NCBI GenBank assembly: GCA_030148915.1
Contig: JASBSN010000135.1
Span: 1 to 35,054 of the forward strand
DNA from: Thiogranum sp.
GTDB lineage: Bacteria > Pseudomonadota > Gammaproteobacteria > DSM-19610
DNA length: 35,054 bases
Direction of reading: 5' to 3'
This document shows, in pieces, positions 26,027 to 34,053 of the stretch. Position 1 is the first letter of the stretch. Each line of letters starts with the position of its first letter. Under the pieces are notes generated by a model, which was not told where the DNA came from, ran no database searches, and saw only the letters and a list, made by a program, of their open reading frames with translations. A program made the translations under genes and the position numbers.

Positions 26027-27072
26027 GCATGGGCCCGGTCATGGTCGATCTGCGTGGTCAGCAGTTGCTCGCCGAGGAGCGCGAAATGCTCCAGCACCCG
26101 GCGGTGGGCGGGGTTATTCTGTTCAGCCGCAACTACGCATCATTGGTGCAGGTGCGCGAACTGTGCGCCGAGATTCACGCCTTGCGCCAACCGCCGCTGA
26201 TGATCGCCGTCGATCAGGAAGGCGGCCGCGTACAGCGCTTCCGCGATGGATTTTTCCGCCTGCCGCCACTCGGTCGCTTCGGCGAGCTGTATAGCCAGGA
26301 CAAGGCGCGAGCGCGGCAATTGGCGTGCGAAGCCGGGTGGCTGATGGCCAGCGAAGTGCTGGCGGCCAATGTCGATCTCAGTTTTGCCCCGGTGCTGGAT
26401 CTGAACCTGGGTGTTTCCGAGGTGATCGGTGACCGCGCGTTTCACCGCGATCCGGAAGTGGTGAGCGAACTGGCGCTGGCCTACCAGCGGGGTATGCACG
26501 AGGCCGGCATGGCCAGTGTTGGCAAGCACTTTCCCGGTCACGGCGGTGTGGCCGCCGACTCCCACCTGAGTCTGCCCGAAGACCCGCGTCGCTATGTCGA
26601 TCTTGAGCTGGAAGACCTGGTGCCGTTCCAGCGCCTGGCGCACAACGGCCTGAACGGCGTCATGGTCGCCCATGTGCGTTATCCTCTGGTCGATGCGCAG
26701 CCGGCGGGCTTCTCCCGTGTGTGGTTGCAACAGGTACTGCGTCGGACACTCGGCTTTCAGGGGGTCATATTCAGTGATGACCTGAGTATGGGCGGCGCTG
26801 AATGGGCCGGCGATTATCCGCAGCGCGCCCACGCCGCGCTGCAGGCCGGCTGTGACATGGTGTTGGTGTGCAATCAGCCGCAACGCGCCGCCCAAGTGGT
26901 CGAATCTCTGGGCGACTATCACGATCCGGCCGCTCAGTTGCGACTGGCGCGGATGCGCGCCAAGACCTTTGTCCAACCCGAGGTGTTGCACGCGGGTGAG
27001 CGCTGGAGCAAAGCGCTCAGACTGCTGGAAAGCTGCCAGTCCGAGCGTTGGCTCGATATGGACCTGGAATAA
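26023..27072 (+). CDS. nagZ: Beta-N-acetylhexosaminidase NagZ (GH3)
   Basis: The 349-residue cytoplasmic enzyme removes N-acetylglucosamine from anhydromuropeptides during cell-wall recycling. The GH3 NagZ motif K-H-F-P-G-H-G-G with D-S-H a few residues on, and the nucleophile region I-F-S-D-D-L-S-M, are present; D-Q-E-G-G-R-V-Q-R-F lies early. TTG 26023 is the chosen start: it overlaps the permease stop as TTGA, has GGGAG seven bases upstream and yields the usual M-S-x-G-P-V-M start; ATG 26029 is the alternative. Location after the peptide permeases fits a muropeptide context. Confidence 0.95.
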   Translation: MSMGPVMVDLRGQQLLAEEREMLQHPAVGGVILFSRNYASLVQVRELCAEIHALRQPPLMIAVDQEGGRVQRFRDGFFRLPPLGRFGELYSQDKARARQLACEAGWLMASEVLAANVDLSFAPVLDLNLGVSEVIGDRAFHRDPEVVSELALAYQRGMHEAGMASVGKHFPGHGGVAADSHLSLPEDPRRYVDLELEDLVPFQRLAHNGLNGVMVAHVRYPLVDAQPAGFSRVWLQQVLRRTLGFQGVIFSDDLSMGGAEWAGDYPQRAHAALQAGCDMVLVCNQPQRAAQVVESLGDYHDPAAQLRLARMRAKTFVQPEVLHAGERWSKALRLLESCQSERWLDMDLE

Positions 27073-27188
27073 ACTGCCCCGCGTCATGGGCCGGCGGGGT
27101 ATATTCGCCTGCCCGCTTTGCATACACTACCGGGCCGGGGTCGATGCACAGACGACGCCCGACCGACAATAATAGTACACAGGACATG

Positions 27189-27737
27189 ATGGACAGCGAA
27201 CACATACAGGCGGTACGCGACACCGCCGATGAACTTTATTCCCCGACTCAGGTATCTCAGGCACTGGATAGGATGGCCGCAGAGATCGAAGCCGTGCTCG
27301 GCGACCAGGACCCGCTGTTATTGTGTGTCATGACCGGTGGGCTGGTGGTAAGCGGCGAATTGTTCACGCGTCTGCGCTGTCCGGTCCAGCTCGACTATCT
27401 GCACGCAACGCGCTATCAGGGCACCCGCGGTGGGGCGGAACTCAAATGGATTACGCCCCCCTCTCAAGCGCTCGCCGGGCGCACCCTGCTGGTCGTCGAC
27501 GACATCCTCGACGAGGGCCTGACGCTGGCGGCAATCCTGCGTTATTGTCACGACCAACAGGCGCGGGCGGTTTACAGCGCAGTCCTGGTGGAAAAGAGTC
27601 ACCAGCGCAAACACCCCGACGTACAGCCCGATTTTGTCGGGCTGCAGGTGGCCGATCGCTACGTGTTCGGCTATGGCATGGACTACCATGGCTACTGGCG
27701 CAATCTCAAAGGCATTTACGCCGTTAAAGACAACTGA
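27189..27737 (+). CDS. hpt: Hypoxanthine-guanine phosphoribosyltransferase
   Basis: The 182-residue type I phosphoribosyltransferase joins hypoxanthine or guanine to PRPP, forming IMP or GMP. The PRPP motif L-V-V-D-D-I-L-D-E-G-L-T-L is clear, and a V-M-T-G-G-L-V-V-S-G-E-L segment precedes it. It lacks the N-terminal extension seen in some members. ATG 27189 has AGGA four bases upstream; ATG 27186 is too close to it. It lies between nagZ and mtiP; the latter releases hypoxanthine, so the two enzymes act in sequence. Confidence 0.93.
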   Translation: MDSEHIQAVRDTADELYSPTQVSQALDRMAAEIEAVLGDQDPLLLCVMTGGLVVSGELFTRLRCPVQLDYLHATRYQGTRGGAELKWITPPSQALAGRTLLVVDDILDEGLTLAAILRYCHDQQARAVYSAVLVEKSHQRKHPDVQPDFVGLQVADRYVFGYGMDYHGYWRNLKGIYAVKDN

Positions 27738-27751
27738 CCTACGGACACATT

Positions 27752-28519
27752 ATGGCTGAATTGGCAATTATCGGCGGCACCGGTCTGACGACCCTGAAAA
27801 ATCTCGAAATCAAAAAGCGCGAGGTGATGCGCACGCCCTATGGGGAACCTTCCGGCCCGTTGGTACACGGGCGGCTGTGTAACAAGGATGTGGTTTTTTT
27901 GCCGCGCCACGGCCACGGCCATACCATTCCGCCACACATGGTCAACTTCCGCGCCAACATCTGGGCGTTGAAAGAAACGGGGGTGGACAGCGTAATCGCC
28001 GTGGCCGCGGTAGGTGGCATCGAGGCGGGGTTGAAACCTCCCATGCTGGCGATACCCGACCAAATTATCGATTACACCTGGTCGCGCAAGCACACCTATT
28101 TCGAAAGCAATCTGTCACAGGTGACGCATATCGATTTCACCCGTCCCTATAGCGATTATTTACGGCGTCTGCTGATACAGGCCGCGCAGGAACTGGACAT
28201 CGCCTTCGTCGATCATGGTACCTACGGCGCCACCCAGGGGCCGCGGCTGGAAACCGCCGCGGAAGTCGATCGTCTGGAAAAAGACGGTTGCACCATGGTC
28301 GGCATGACCGGTATGCCCGAGGCGGCCCTGGCGCGCGAGCTCGAGCTCGCCTACGCCTGTTGCGCGGTGGTCGCCAATCGTGCGGCGGGGCGCGGGGAGG
28401 CGCAGAGCGAAATCAGTATGGAGGCGATCGACGCCAATCTGTCTGCCGGGATGGAAACCGTTCGGCACTTATTGGAAACGGCGATTCCGGCGCTCGATCA
28501 ACCTGACAACGCAAAATAA
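27752..28519 (+). CDS. S-methyl-5'-thioinosine phosphorylase (MTAP/PNP family)
   Basis: The 255-residue phosphorylase is close to Pseudomonas aeruginosa MTIP, which splits methylthioinosine with phosphate to hypoxanthine and methylthioribose-1-phosphate. Shared blocks are I-I-G-G-T-G-L-T at the N terminus, R-H-G-H-G-H-x-x-P-P-H-x-V-N-x-R-A-N, H-T-Y-F and V-T-H-I-D-F, then T-Q-G-P-R-L-E-T and V-G-M-T-G-M-P-E-A-A-L-A-R-E-L. Methylthioadenosine phosphorylase remains an alternative because the base-recognition loop was judged by eye. It begins 14 bases after hpt and is likely cotranscribed. Confidence 0.9.
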   Translation: MAELAIIGGTGLTTLKNLEIKKREVMRTPYGEPSGPLVHGRLCNKDVVFLPRHGHGHTIPPHMVNFRANIWALKETGVDSVIAVAAVGGIEAGLKPPMLAIPDQIIDYTWSRKHTYFESNLSQVTHIDFTRPYSDYLRRLLIQAAQELDIAFVDHGTYGATQGPRLETAAEVDRLEKDGCTMVGMTGMPEAALARELELAYACCAVVANRAAGRGEAQSEISMEAIDANLSAGMETVRHLLETAIPALDQPDNAK

Positions 28520-28570
28520 CCTTTTGTATTTAAAAAACAAATAACAGGTATAAATAATATAAATATTAGC

Positions 28571-28611
28571 CCTAATACTTGACTTATTAAGTCAGGATAT
28601 ACTATATTAGG
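28571..28611 (+). promoter_or_regulatory. Promoter with overlapping palindromic operator for the SOR-like gene
   Basis: The region is much richer in A and T than the flanking genes. TTGACT at 28579-28584, an 18-base spacer and TATATT at 28603-28608 make a good sigma-70 promoter. The -35 overlaps a perfect palindrome TGACTTATTAAGTCA (28580-28594), and CCTAATA (28571-28577) is mirrored by TATTAGG (28605-28611). The TGACT...AGTCA half-sites recall Rrf2/IscR-type operators. A small leader hairpin AATGC-taag-GCATT lies at 28619-28632. Confidence 0.65.
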
Positions 28612-28655
28612 CTCTACTAATGCTAAGGCATTAAACCGACAAGAGGAGTCAAACC

Positions 28656-29108
28656 ATGGCCGGACTGATCCAGGATTTTCCGCACAATGGCATCGTTACT
28701 GTCAACCGCGTCATCCTCAAAGACGGTTACACCGTCGATGACCTCCAGGAGCGGGTAGCGATTCTCTGCGAGAACGTAAAGACTTACCATTCCGAGACCG
28801 GTTTTGTCGGCGGTTTTGTCTGCCTCAACAAGGGCGACGTCTCCAACGAGGGATCGACCATTGGCCAGGCAGTAGAGAGTGATCTTAAGGGAAAAGAAGC
28901 GCTTATCGTGACTTTCTGGAATACCTTTGACGATCACGAACGTTCGCACCGCAGCGACACTTTCCAGCCGCTGTTCGAGAGTGTGCTGGAGCTGTGCGAA
29001 AACGGTAATGAGGAAATCGCTTACGAAATGCTCTGGTCGGGCAAAGCCTATGACGCCGAAGAGGCCAGGGTGGCGCGCGAAGCCAAAGAAAAATACCAAG
29101 CCGGTTGA
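28656..29108 (+). CDS. Small SOR-like (half-length sulfur oxygenase reductase) protein
   Basis: The 150-residue protein resembles the first repeat of sulfur oxygenase reductase, an enzyme of about 310 residues that disproportionates sulfur with oxygen at a mononuclear iron. Compared from memory with Acidianus SOR, the iron ligands H86, H90 and E114 correspond to H94, H98 (T-F-W-N-T-F-D-D-H-E-R-S-H) and E120 (N-E-E-I-A-Y-E-M-L-W). The catalytic C31 corresponds to C38, just before T-G-F-V-G-G-F at about 48-54. C56 and C114 are the other cysteines. The second SOR repeat is missing, so a dimer would be needed to form the barrel. A strong AGAGGAG precedes the ATG. Alternatives are an ABM-type monooxygenase or another dimeric alpha-beta-barrel protein. 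It is monocistronic and lies between mtiP and csiV. Confidence 0.65.
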   Translation: MAGLIQDFPHNGIVTVNRVILKDGYTVDDLQERVAILCENVKTYHSETGFVGGFVCLNKGDVSNEGSTIGQAVESDLKGKEALIVTFWNTFDDHERSHRSDTFQPLFESVLELCENGNEEIAYEMLWSGKAYDAEEARVAREAKEKYQAG

Positions 29109-29149
29109 GCGTGTTTCAGACGAGCGAATAAAGCGGTTTCAGGCCCGAT

Positions 29150-29800
29150 TTATTTTTCGGCTGTCGGCGTCTTGGTCGGCGTTGCCGCCGGCGACGCTTC
29201 GGCCGCCGGCGGTTCATACGGTGTAATCAGGGCGATGACGCCGAACCGTGGGTTGTCAAAGTAGTGCAGCTCTTTGCTGCGCATACGACGCTGTTCGGTG
29301 AGGCGGATTTGTGCACCACCCGGGCCCGCGCCCGCGGGCAGGTGCAGCTGCAGATCGAGGTACAGATGCAGGAAGCGCTCCACGGCCACCCGGACAGTAC
29401 CGCCGACCCAGGCGCCACCGGGGCGGGAGGGGGCCGGCAGTTCCAGCGCACGCGCATTGTCCCGATCGACCACCGGCTGGCGCCAGGCCAAATAGGCCAG
29501 GGTGCGGTAGCGGGAGGATCGGTTCAAGGCGTTACGCTCGGCTTTCATCCGGTAACGGCTTTCCGGTAACCAGTGCACCTGTTGCCCAGCGCCGGCGTGG
29601 CCGGCACCGCGCTCATCCCACGTGGGGCTGTCAGCGGCCGGCCATATTTCGCCATTGTCGTTATCCACCAGGTTCTGGAATACCAGCAGCTCGATGTCGT
29701 ATTGCCGCGTCGCCCGGTCGGCGCTCTGCGCCATCCGCATCACCGGTAGCAGACAGCCGACCAGCAAAGCGCCATAGCAGAATCTGTGCAGGTTCGTCAT
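29150..29800 (-). CDS. csiV: CsiV-family protein (peptidoglycan-binding protein CsiV)
   Basis: The 216-residue exported protein has an N-terminal signal sequence (hydrophobic L-L-V-G-C-L-L-P-V, probable cut after A-Q-S). It carries the family motifs Y-D-I-E-L-L-V-F-Q-N at about 34-43 and R-R-M-R-S-K-E-L-H-Y-F-D-N-P-R-F-G-V-I near the C terminus, before a Pro/Ala/Thr-rich tail. In Acinetobacter baumannii CsiV binds peptidoglycan. The ATG overlaps the mfd stop (ATGA). In Pseudomonas the homologous gene also lies next to mfd. Confidence 0.85.
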   Translation of the reverse strand: MTNLHRFCYGALLVGCLLPVMRMAQSADRATRQYDIELLVFQNLVDNDNGEIWPAADSPTWDERGAGHAGAGQQVHWLPESRYRMKAERNALNRSSRYRTLAYLAWRQPVVDRDNARALELPAPSRPGGAWVGGTVRVAVERFLHLYLDLQLHLPAGAGPGGAQIRLTEQRRMRSKELHYFDNPRFGVIALITPYEPPAAEASPAATPTKTPTAEK

Positions 29801-32800
29801 GGCGCTATCCTGCCTGACTCGCTGCGCGGGCTCAAGCTGTCCAGTAGGGTGGAAACGCGGGCGATACGCTCGGCACTGTCGCTCATATCGAACTGAAAAC
29901 GGATTTTATCCGCTCCGTCCAGGCTGTAGTGACTCGGCTGCGACTGTATCAGGCCGACGATGGTCGCCGGGTCGGCATCGGGTTGCGCGCCGAAGATCAA
30001 GCGCCCGCTGGCCGCGCCGACATCGATTCTGGCAATCCCCAGCGGCACGGCCTTGAGCTTGAGCTCGGTGACGGCAAACAGCTGTTTGACGGCATCCGGC
30101 AACAAGCCGAAGCGGTCGATCATCTCCACTTGCAGCTCACGCAGTTCATCGCTATCCGCGGCGCTGGCGATACGCTTGTAGAGCACCAGACGACCGTGGA
30201 CATCGGGCAGATAGTCGTGGGGAATCAGCGCCGGCAGATGCAGATCCACTTCCGGGCCGTGATTGAGCGGCCGGTCCAACGCGGGCTGGCTCCCGGCTTT
30301 CAGGGCGGTGACCGCACGTTCCAACAGTTCGCTGTAGAGGCTGAAGCCGATTTCGTGGATCTGGCCGCTTTGCTCGTCGCCGAGCAGTTCGCCGGCACCG
30401 CGTATTTCCAGATCGTGGGTTGCCAGCGTGAAACCGGCTCCCAGGTCCTCCAGGGATTCAATCGCCTCGATGCGCTTGATGGCATCGGCGGTCATCGCCT
30501 GGCGCGGCGGCACCATCAGGTAAGCGTAGGCGCGGTGGTGCGAACGCCCGACTCGGCCGCGCAGCTGGTGGAGCTGCGCCAGGCCGAGTCGGTCGGCGCG
30601 GTTGATCAGGATGGTATTGGCCGTCGGCACATCGATACCGCTCTCGATGATGGTAGTGCACAGCAGCATGTTGAAGCGCCGGTGATAGAAATCGAGCATC
30701 ACCTGTTCGAGATCGCGTTCACGCATCTGCCCGTGACCGATCTCCAGGGTGGCTTCGGGCAGCAGCTCGCGCAACTCGCGTCCGATTTTGTCGATGGTCT
30801 CGACGTCGTTGTGCAGAAAGTAAACCTGGCCGCCGCGCTTGATCTCTCGCAGGCAGGCTTCGCGGATGGTGGCGTTGCTCCATTCACTGATAAAGGTCTT
30901 GATCGCCAGGCGTTGTACCGGCGGCGTGGCAATAATGGACAAATCGCGCAAGCCGGACAGTGACATGTTGAGGGTGCGCGGAATTGGCGTGGCGGTCAGC
31001 GTCAGCAGATCGACTTCGCTGCGCAAGGCCTTGAAATTTTCCTTCTGGCGAACGCCGAAGCGGTGTTCTTCGTCGATGATCACCAGGCCGAGATTCTTTG
31101 GCTGAATGTCTTTTTGCAGGATTTTGTGGGTACCGATAAGAATATCCAGGGTGCCGGCGTGGAACTCAGCGGTGATACTGTCTTGCTGTTTTTTGCTGCG
31201 AAAGCGCGACAGAACTTCGATACGCACCGGCCAGTCGGCGAAGCGGTCGGAGAAAGTCTGATAGTGCTGCTGGGCGAGCAGGGTGGTGGGCACCAGTACG
31301 GCCACCTGACGGGCCGACTGCGTGGCGATAAACGCCGCGCGCATGGCGACTTCGGTCTTACCAAAACCGACATCCCCGCACACCACCCGGTCCATCGGGC
31401 GCTCGGAACGCATATCGTCGAAAACCGCCTCGATCGCCTGCGCCTGGTCGGGTGTCTCCTCGAACGGAAAGGCGCCGGCGAAAGCCTGGTATTCGTCCGC
31501 GTCGACCTGCGCGGCGTGGCCCTTGCGTGCGGCGCGGCGAGCGTAAATGTCGAGCAGTTCAGCGGCCACGTCGCGCACCCGTTCGGCGGCTTTTTTGCGG
31601 GCTTTCTGCCACTGGTCGTTACCCAGTTTGTGTAGCGGGGCGCTCTCGGGAGAGGCGCCGGTGTAGCGGCTGATCAGGTGCAGGGATGCCACCGGCACAT
31701 AGAGCTTGTCGCCGCCGGCGTATTCGAGCGTCAGAAACTCGGTTTCAAAACCACCCACCGCCAGCGTCTGCAGCCCCAGGTAACGCCCCACGCCATGGTC
31801 TTCGTGCACTACCGGGGCGGCCACGGTGAGATCGGTGAGGTTGCGGATAATGACATCGGCATCGCGGCGTGGCCGGCGGCGGCGTTGTTGCAGGGCGCGT
31901 TCGCCGAACAGTTGCGGCTCGGTGATAATCGCCAGCGGTGGTTCGGTAGCCAGCCACATACCCAGTTCCAGCGGTGCCACCGTGATCGCCAAGCGCTCGG
32001 AGGCGGCGCTGAAAGCCTGCCAGTTTTCCACCACCCGGGGCTTGAGGCCGAATTCTCGCAGCTGGTTGAGCAGCGACTCGCGGCGTCCGGCCGATTCGGC
32101 GCAGATCAGGGTGCGACCGGGGAAGGCCGCGAGGAAGTCCTGCAACAGACCGGCCGGGCGTTCGGCGCGTGCCTGTACGCGCAGTGCCGGCAGCGCCCGC
32201 GTGGCGAAGCGCGCGGCATTCGGTGCTTCTTCCAGCGCCTCGGCACTGTGCACGTCGATACGCGCGTATCCCGCGACGGCGCTCTCTACCTCGTGCTCTT
32301 GCAGGTAGAGCTGGTGCGGCGGCAACAGCGGATGTTCGATATCATGGCGCAAGGATTCGTAACGTTCGGCCAGCGACTGACGGAAACCGGCGATTGCGCT
32401 GTGCGCCTGGGCGCTCGTCACCAGGCAGGTATTCGCGGGCAAGTAGTCGAACAGGCTGACAGTGTGCGCTAAAAACAGCGGCAGATAGTATTCCACGCCG
32501 TTCGGCAGCAGACCGTTGCTGACATCGCGGTACATCAAGGCGCGCTGCGGATCGCCTTCGAAATTGTCGCGCCAGGCCTGGCGAAAGCGCGTGATCGCCG
32601 CCTCGTCGACAGGAAACTCGCGCGCGGGTAACAGACGGATGCGTTCCACCGGTTGCAGAGAACGTTGGGTGTCGGGATCAAACAGACGCATGCTGTCGAT
32701 TTCATCGTCGAACAGATCGATGCGATAGGGTTGACTCGACCCCATGGGAAACAGATCGAGCAACGAACCGCGCACCGCGAACTCGCCGTGCTCCATAACC

Positions 32801-33258
32801 TGCGCGACACAGCGGTACCCGCCTTTTTCCAGCCGCGCGCGCATCGCCTCCAGATCGAGACGTTCGCCGCGATCCAGTATCAGACTGTAACTGTCGAGAA
32901 AATGGCGCGGCGGCAGACGTTGCAGTAGCGTAGCGACCGGCACCAGCAGGATCCCGCGCTGCAGGTCGGGCAGACGGTACAGCGTCTGCAGACGTTGTGA
33001 AACAATGTCCTGGTGTGGCGAGAAGCGGTCGTAGGGTAAGGTCTCCCAGTCGGGGAAGCAGAGTATGTCATCGCCGCTATCGCCGCGGAAAAAGCGCAGC
33101 TGTTGTTGCAGGCGTTCGGCGTCCTGACTGTCGGCGGTAACCACCAGCATCGGGCCGGCATGTTGCTGCGTGGCGCGCGCCAGCACCAGCGGCAGGCTGT
33201 CGCCATACAGCCGCGACCAGATGGCCGCCCGGCCCGCCGGCGGCAGGGGCGGCTGCAT
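29797..33258 (-). CDS. mfd: Transcription-repair coupling factor Mfd
   Basis: The 1153-residue protein (E. coli 1148) removes RNA polymerase stalled at DNA lesions and recruits UvrA. In order it has a UvrB-like N-terminal region (C-F-P-D-W-E-T-L-P-Y-D, then F-S-P-H-Q-D-I-V), a CarD-like RNA polymerase-interacting domain (V-H-E-D-H-G-V-G-R-Y-L-G-L), a superfamily 2 helicase core with Walker A V-C-G-D-V-G-F-G-K-T-E and D-E-E-H box, and the TRG region with the C-terminal domain. The start at 33258 has GGAGAG six bases upstream and the right length; starts at 33312 and 33348 add residues with no counterpart. Confidence 0.97.
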   Translation of the reverse strand: MQPPLPPAGRAAIWSRLYGDSLPLVLARATQQHAGPMLVVTADSQDAERLQQQLRFFRGDSGDDILCFPDWETLPYDRFSPHQDIVSQRLQTLYRLPDLQRGILLVPVATLLQRLPPRHFLDSYSLILDRGERLDLEAMRARLEKGGYRCVAQVMEHGEFAVRGSLLDLFPMGSSQPYRIDLFDDEIDSMRLFDPDTQRSLQPVERIRLLPAREFPVDEAAITRFRQAWRDNFEGDPQRALMYRDVSNGLLPNGVEYYLPLFLAHTVSLFDYLPANTCLVTSAQAHSAIAGFRQSLAERYESLRHDIEHPLLPPHQLYLQEHEVESAVAGYARIDVHSAEALEEAPNAARFATRALPALRVQARAERPAGLLQDFLAAFPGRTLICAESAGRRESLLNQLREFGLKPRVVENWQAFSAASERLAITVAPLELGMWLATEPPLAIITEPQLFGERALQQRRRRPRRDADVIIRNLTDLTVAAPVVHEDHGVGRYLGLQTLAVGGFETEFLTLEYAGGDKLYVPVASLHLISRYTGASPESAPLHKLGNDQWQKARKKAAERVRDVAAELLDIYARRAARKGHAAQVDADEYQAFAGAFPFEETPDQAQAIEAVFDDMRSERPMDRVVCGDVGFGKTEVAMRAAFIATQSARQVAVLVPTTLLAQQHYQTFSDRFADWPVRIEVLSRFRSKKQQDSITAEFHAGTLDILIGTHKILQKDIQPKNLGLVIIDEEHRFGVRQKENFKALRSEVDLLTLTATPIPRTLNMSLSGLRDLSIIATPPVQRLAIKTFISEWSNATIREACLREIKRGGQVYFLHNDVETIDKIGRELRELLPEATLEIGHGQMRERDLEQVMLDFYHRRFNMLLCTTIIESGIDVPTANTILINRADRLGLAQLHQLRGRVGRSHHRAYAYLMVPPRQAMTADAIKRIEAIESLEDLGAGFTLATHDLEIRGAGELLGDEQSGQIHEIGFSLYSELLERAVTALKAGSQPALDRPLNHGPEVDLHLPALIPHDYLPDVHGRLVLYKRIASAADSDELRELQVEMIDRFGLLPDAVKQLFAVTELKLKAVPLGIARIDVGAASGRLIFGAQPDADPATIVGLIQSQPSHYSLDGADKIRFQFDMSDSAERIARVSTLLDSLSPRSESGRIAP

Positions 33259-33357
33259 CGGGTTCTCTCCGCGCGGCGCGGCGTCGTCGACAACAAAGGG
33301 ATGACTGGACATGAGGTACAAATGGCTGAAAACGCGATATTGTCGCACAACACCGGC

Positions 33358-33384
33358 AAAAAAAAACCGGCGACAAGCGCCGGT
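33358..33384 (-). terminator. Rho-independent terminator of the dsrE2-like operon
   Basis: ACCGGCG (33366-33372) and CGCCGGT (33378-33384) form a perfect 7-bp hairpin with a 5-base loop. On the minus strand it is followed by nine T residues (an A run at 33358-33366 on the plus strand). It ends transcription from the dsrE2-like genes before mfd. Confidence 0.85.
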
Positions 33385-33415
33385 AACCGGGGAGGGCCGG
33401 TGGTGTTAAAAAGCT

Positions 33416-34018
33416 TCAGATAAACAGGCAGACATCGGATTTCTGCGCTACCGGTAAAAAGTAAGTGGCGCCGACGTAATCGGTCACTTCCGGTATGAAT
33501 TCACTCTGGTCGAAACCGAACACATCGACGGTCATCTGACAGGCGACCATTTTGACGTCCGCTTCCAGGCACAACTCGCGAAGTTCTTCCACACTGGCGA
33601 CACCCTTGCTCTTGAACGTCTTCTTCATCAAGCCGGTGGCGACTTTCTCAAACCCGGGTACCGCGGCCATCAGCAGGTTCGGCATCGGCCAGTTGAAATC
33701 CTGGAACCACTTCGGACCGAAGGGCATTTTCATCGGCATGGCCGGGTTGCCCAGCGGCGAAACTTCCGAGGGAATCTCTTTTTTCAGCAACAGCAGTCCA
33801 TAGAAAGTAAAGAAAATCGAGGTATCCCAGCCCAACGCCGAGGCGGTCGAGGCCAGAATAAACGGCGGGTAAGCCCAATCCAGTGTCCCTTTGGTAGCAA
33901 TAATGGCCATCGACGGAGTTTTTGCCGCGTCGATTTCCTCTAATTTGGACGGCAGCAGTTCATCGAGCTTGTTATTTAACCACTGGTCCATGTCCTGGCT
34001 GGCGGGTTGTGCGTTCAT
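33416..34018 (-). CDS. DsrE2-like sulfur-trafficking protein
   Basis: The 200-residue protein belongs to the DsrE/DsrF/DsrH-like superfamily, DsrE2 branch. The core reads M-A-I-I-A-T-K-G-T-L-D-W-A-Y-P-P-F-I-L-A (about 37-56), then S-I-F-F-T-F-Y-G-L-L-L-L, and ends with V-K-M-V-A-C-Q-M-T-V-D-V-F-G, where C160 is the likely persulfide-carrying residue. C150 and C197 are other candidates. DsrE2 proteins work with TusA and rhodanese in sulfur oxidisers, passing sulfane sulfur. AGGAGG lies seven bases before the ATG. It is the second gene of a two-gene unit and is followed by a terminator; no tusA or rhodanese gene is visible. Confidence 0.85.
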   Translation of the reverse strand: MNAQPASQDMDQWLNNKLDELLPSKLEEIDAAKTPSMAIIATKGTLDWAYPPFILASTASALGWDTSIFFTFYGLLLLKKEIPSEVSPLGNPAMPMKMPFGPKWFQDFNWPMPNLLMAAVPGFEKVATGLMKKTFKSKGVASVEELRELCLEADVKMVACQMTVDVFGFDQSEFIPEVTDYVGATYFLPVAQKSDVCLFI

Positions 34019-34053
34019 GGTAGACCTCCTGTACGTGTGTCGGGGGGTGAAGC

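Noticed and set aside
28575-28600. Exact IscR type 1 site at the SOR-like promoter
   Set aside because: Half-sites agree with the IscR consensus but the centre and right end differ at several positions. I keep it only as an Rrf2-like palindrome, not as a named IscR site.
29929-30963. 344-codon plus-strand frame opposite mfd
   Set aside because: Antisense shadow of the Mfd helicase and C-terminal region, with no recognisable domain.
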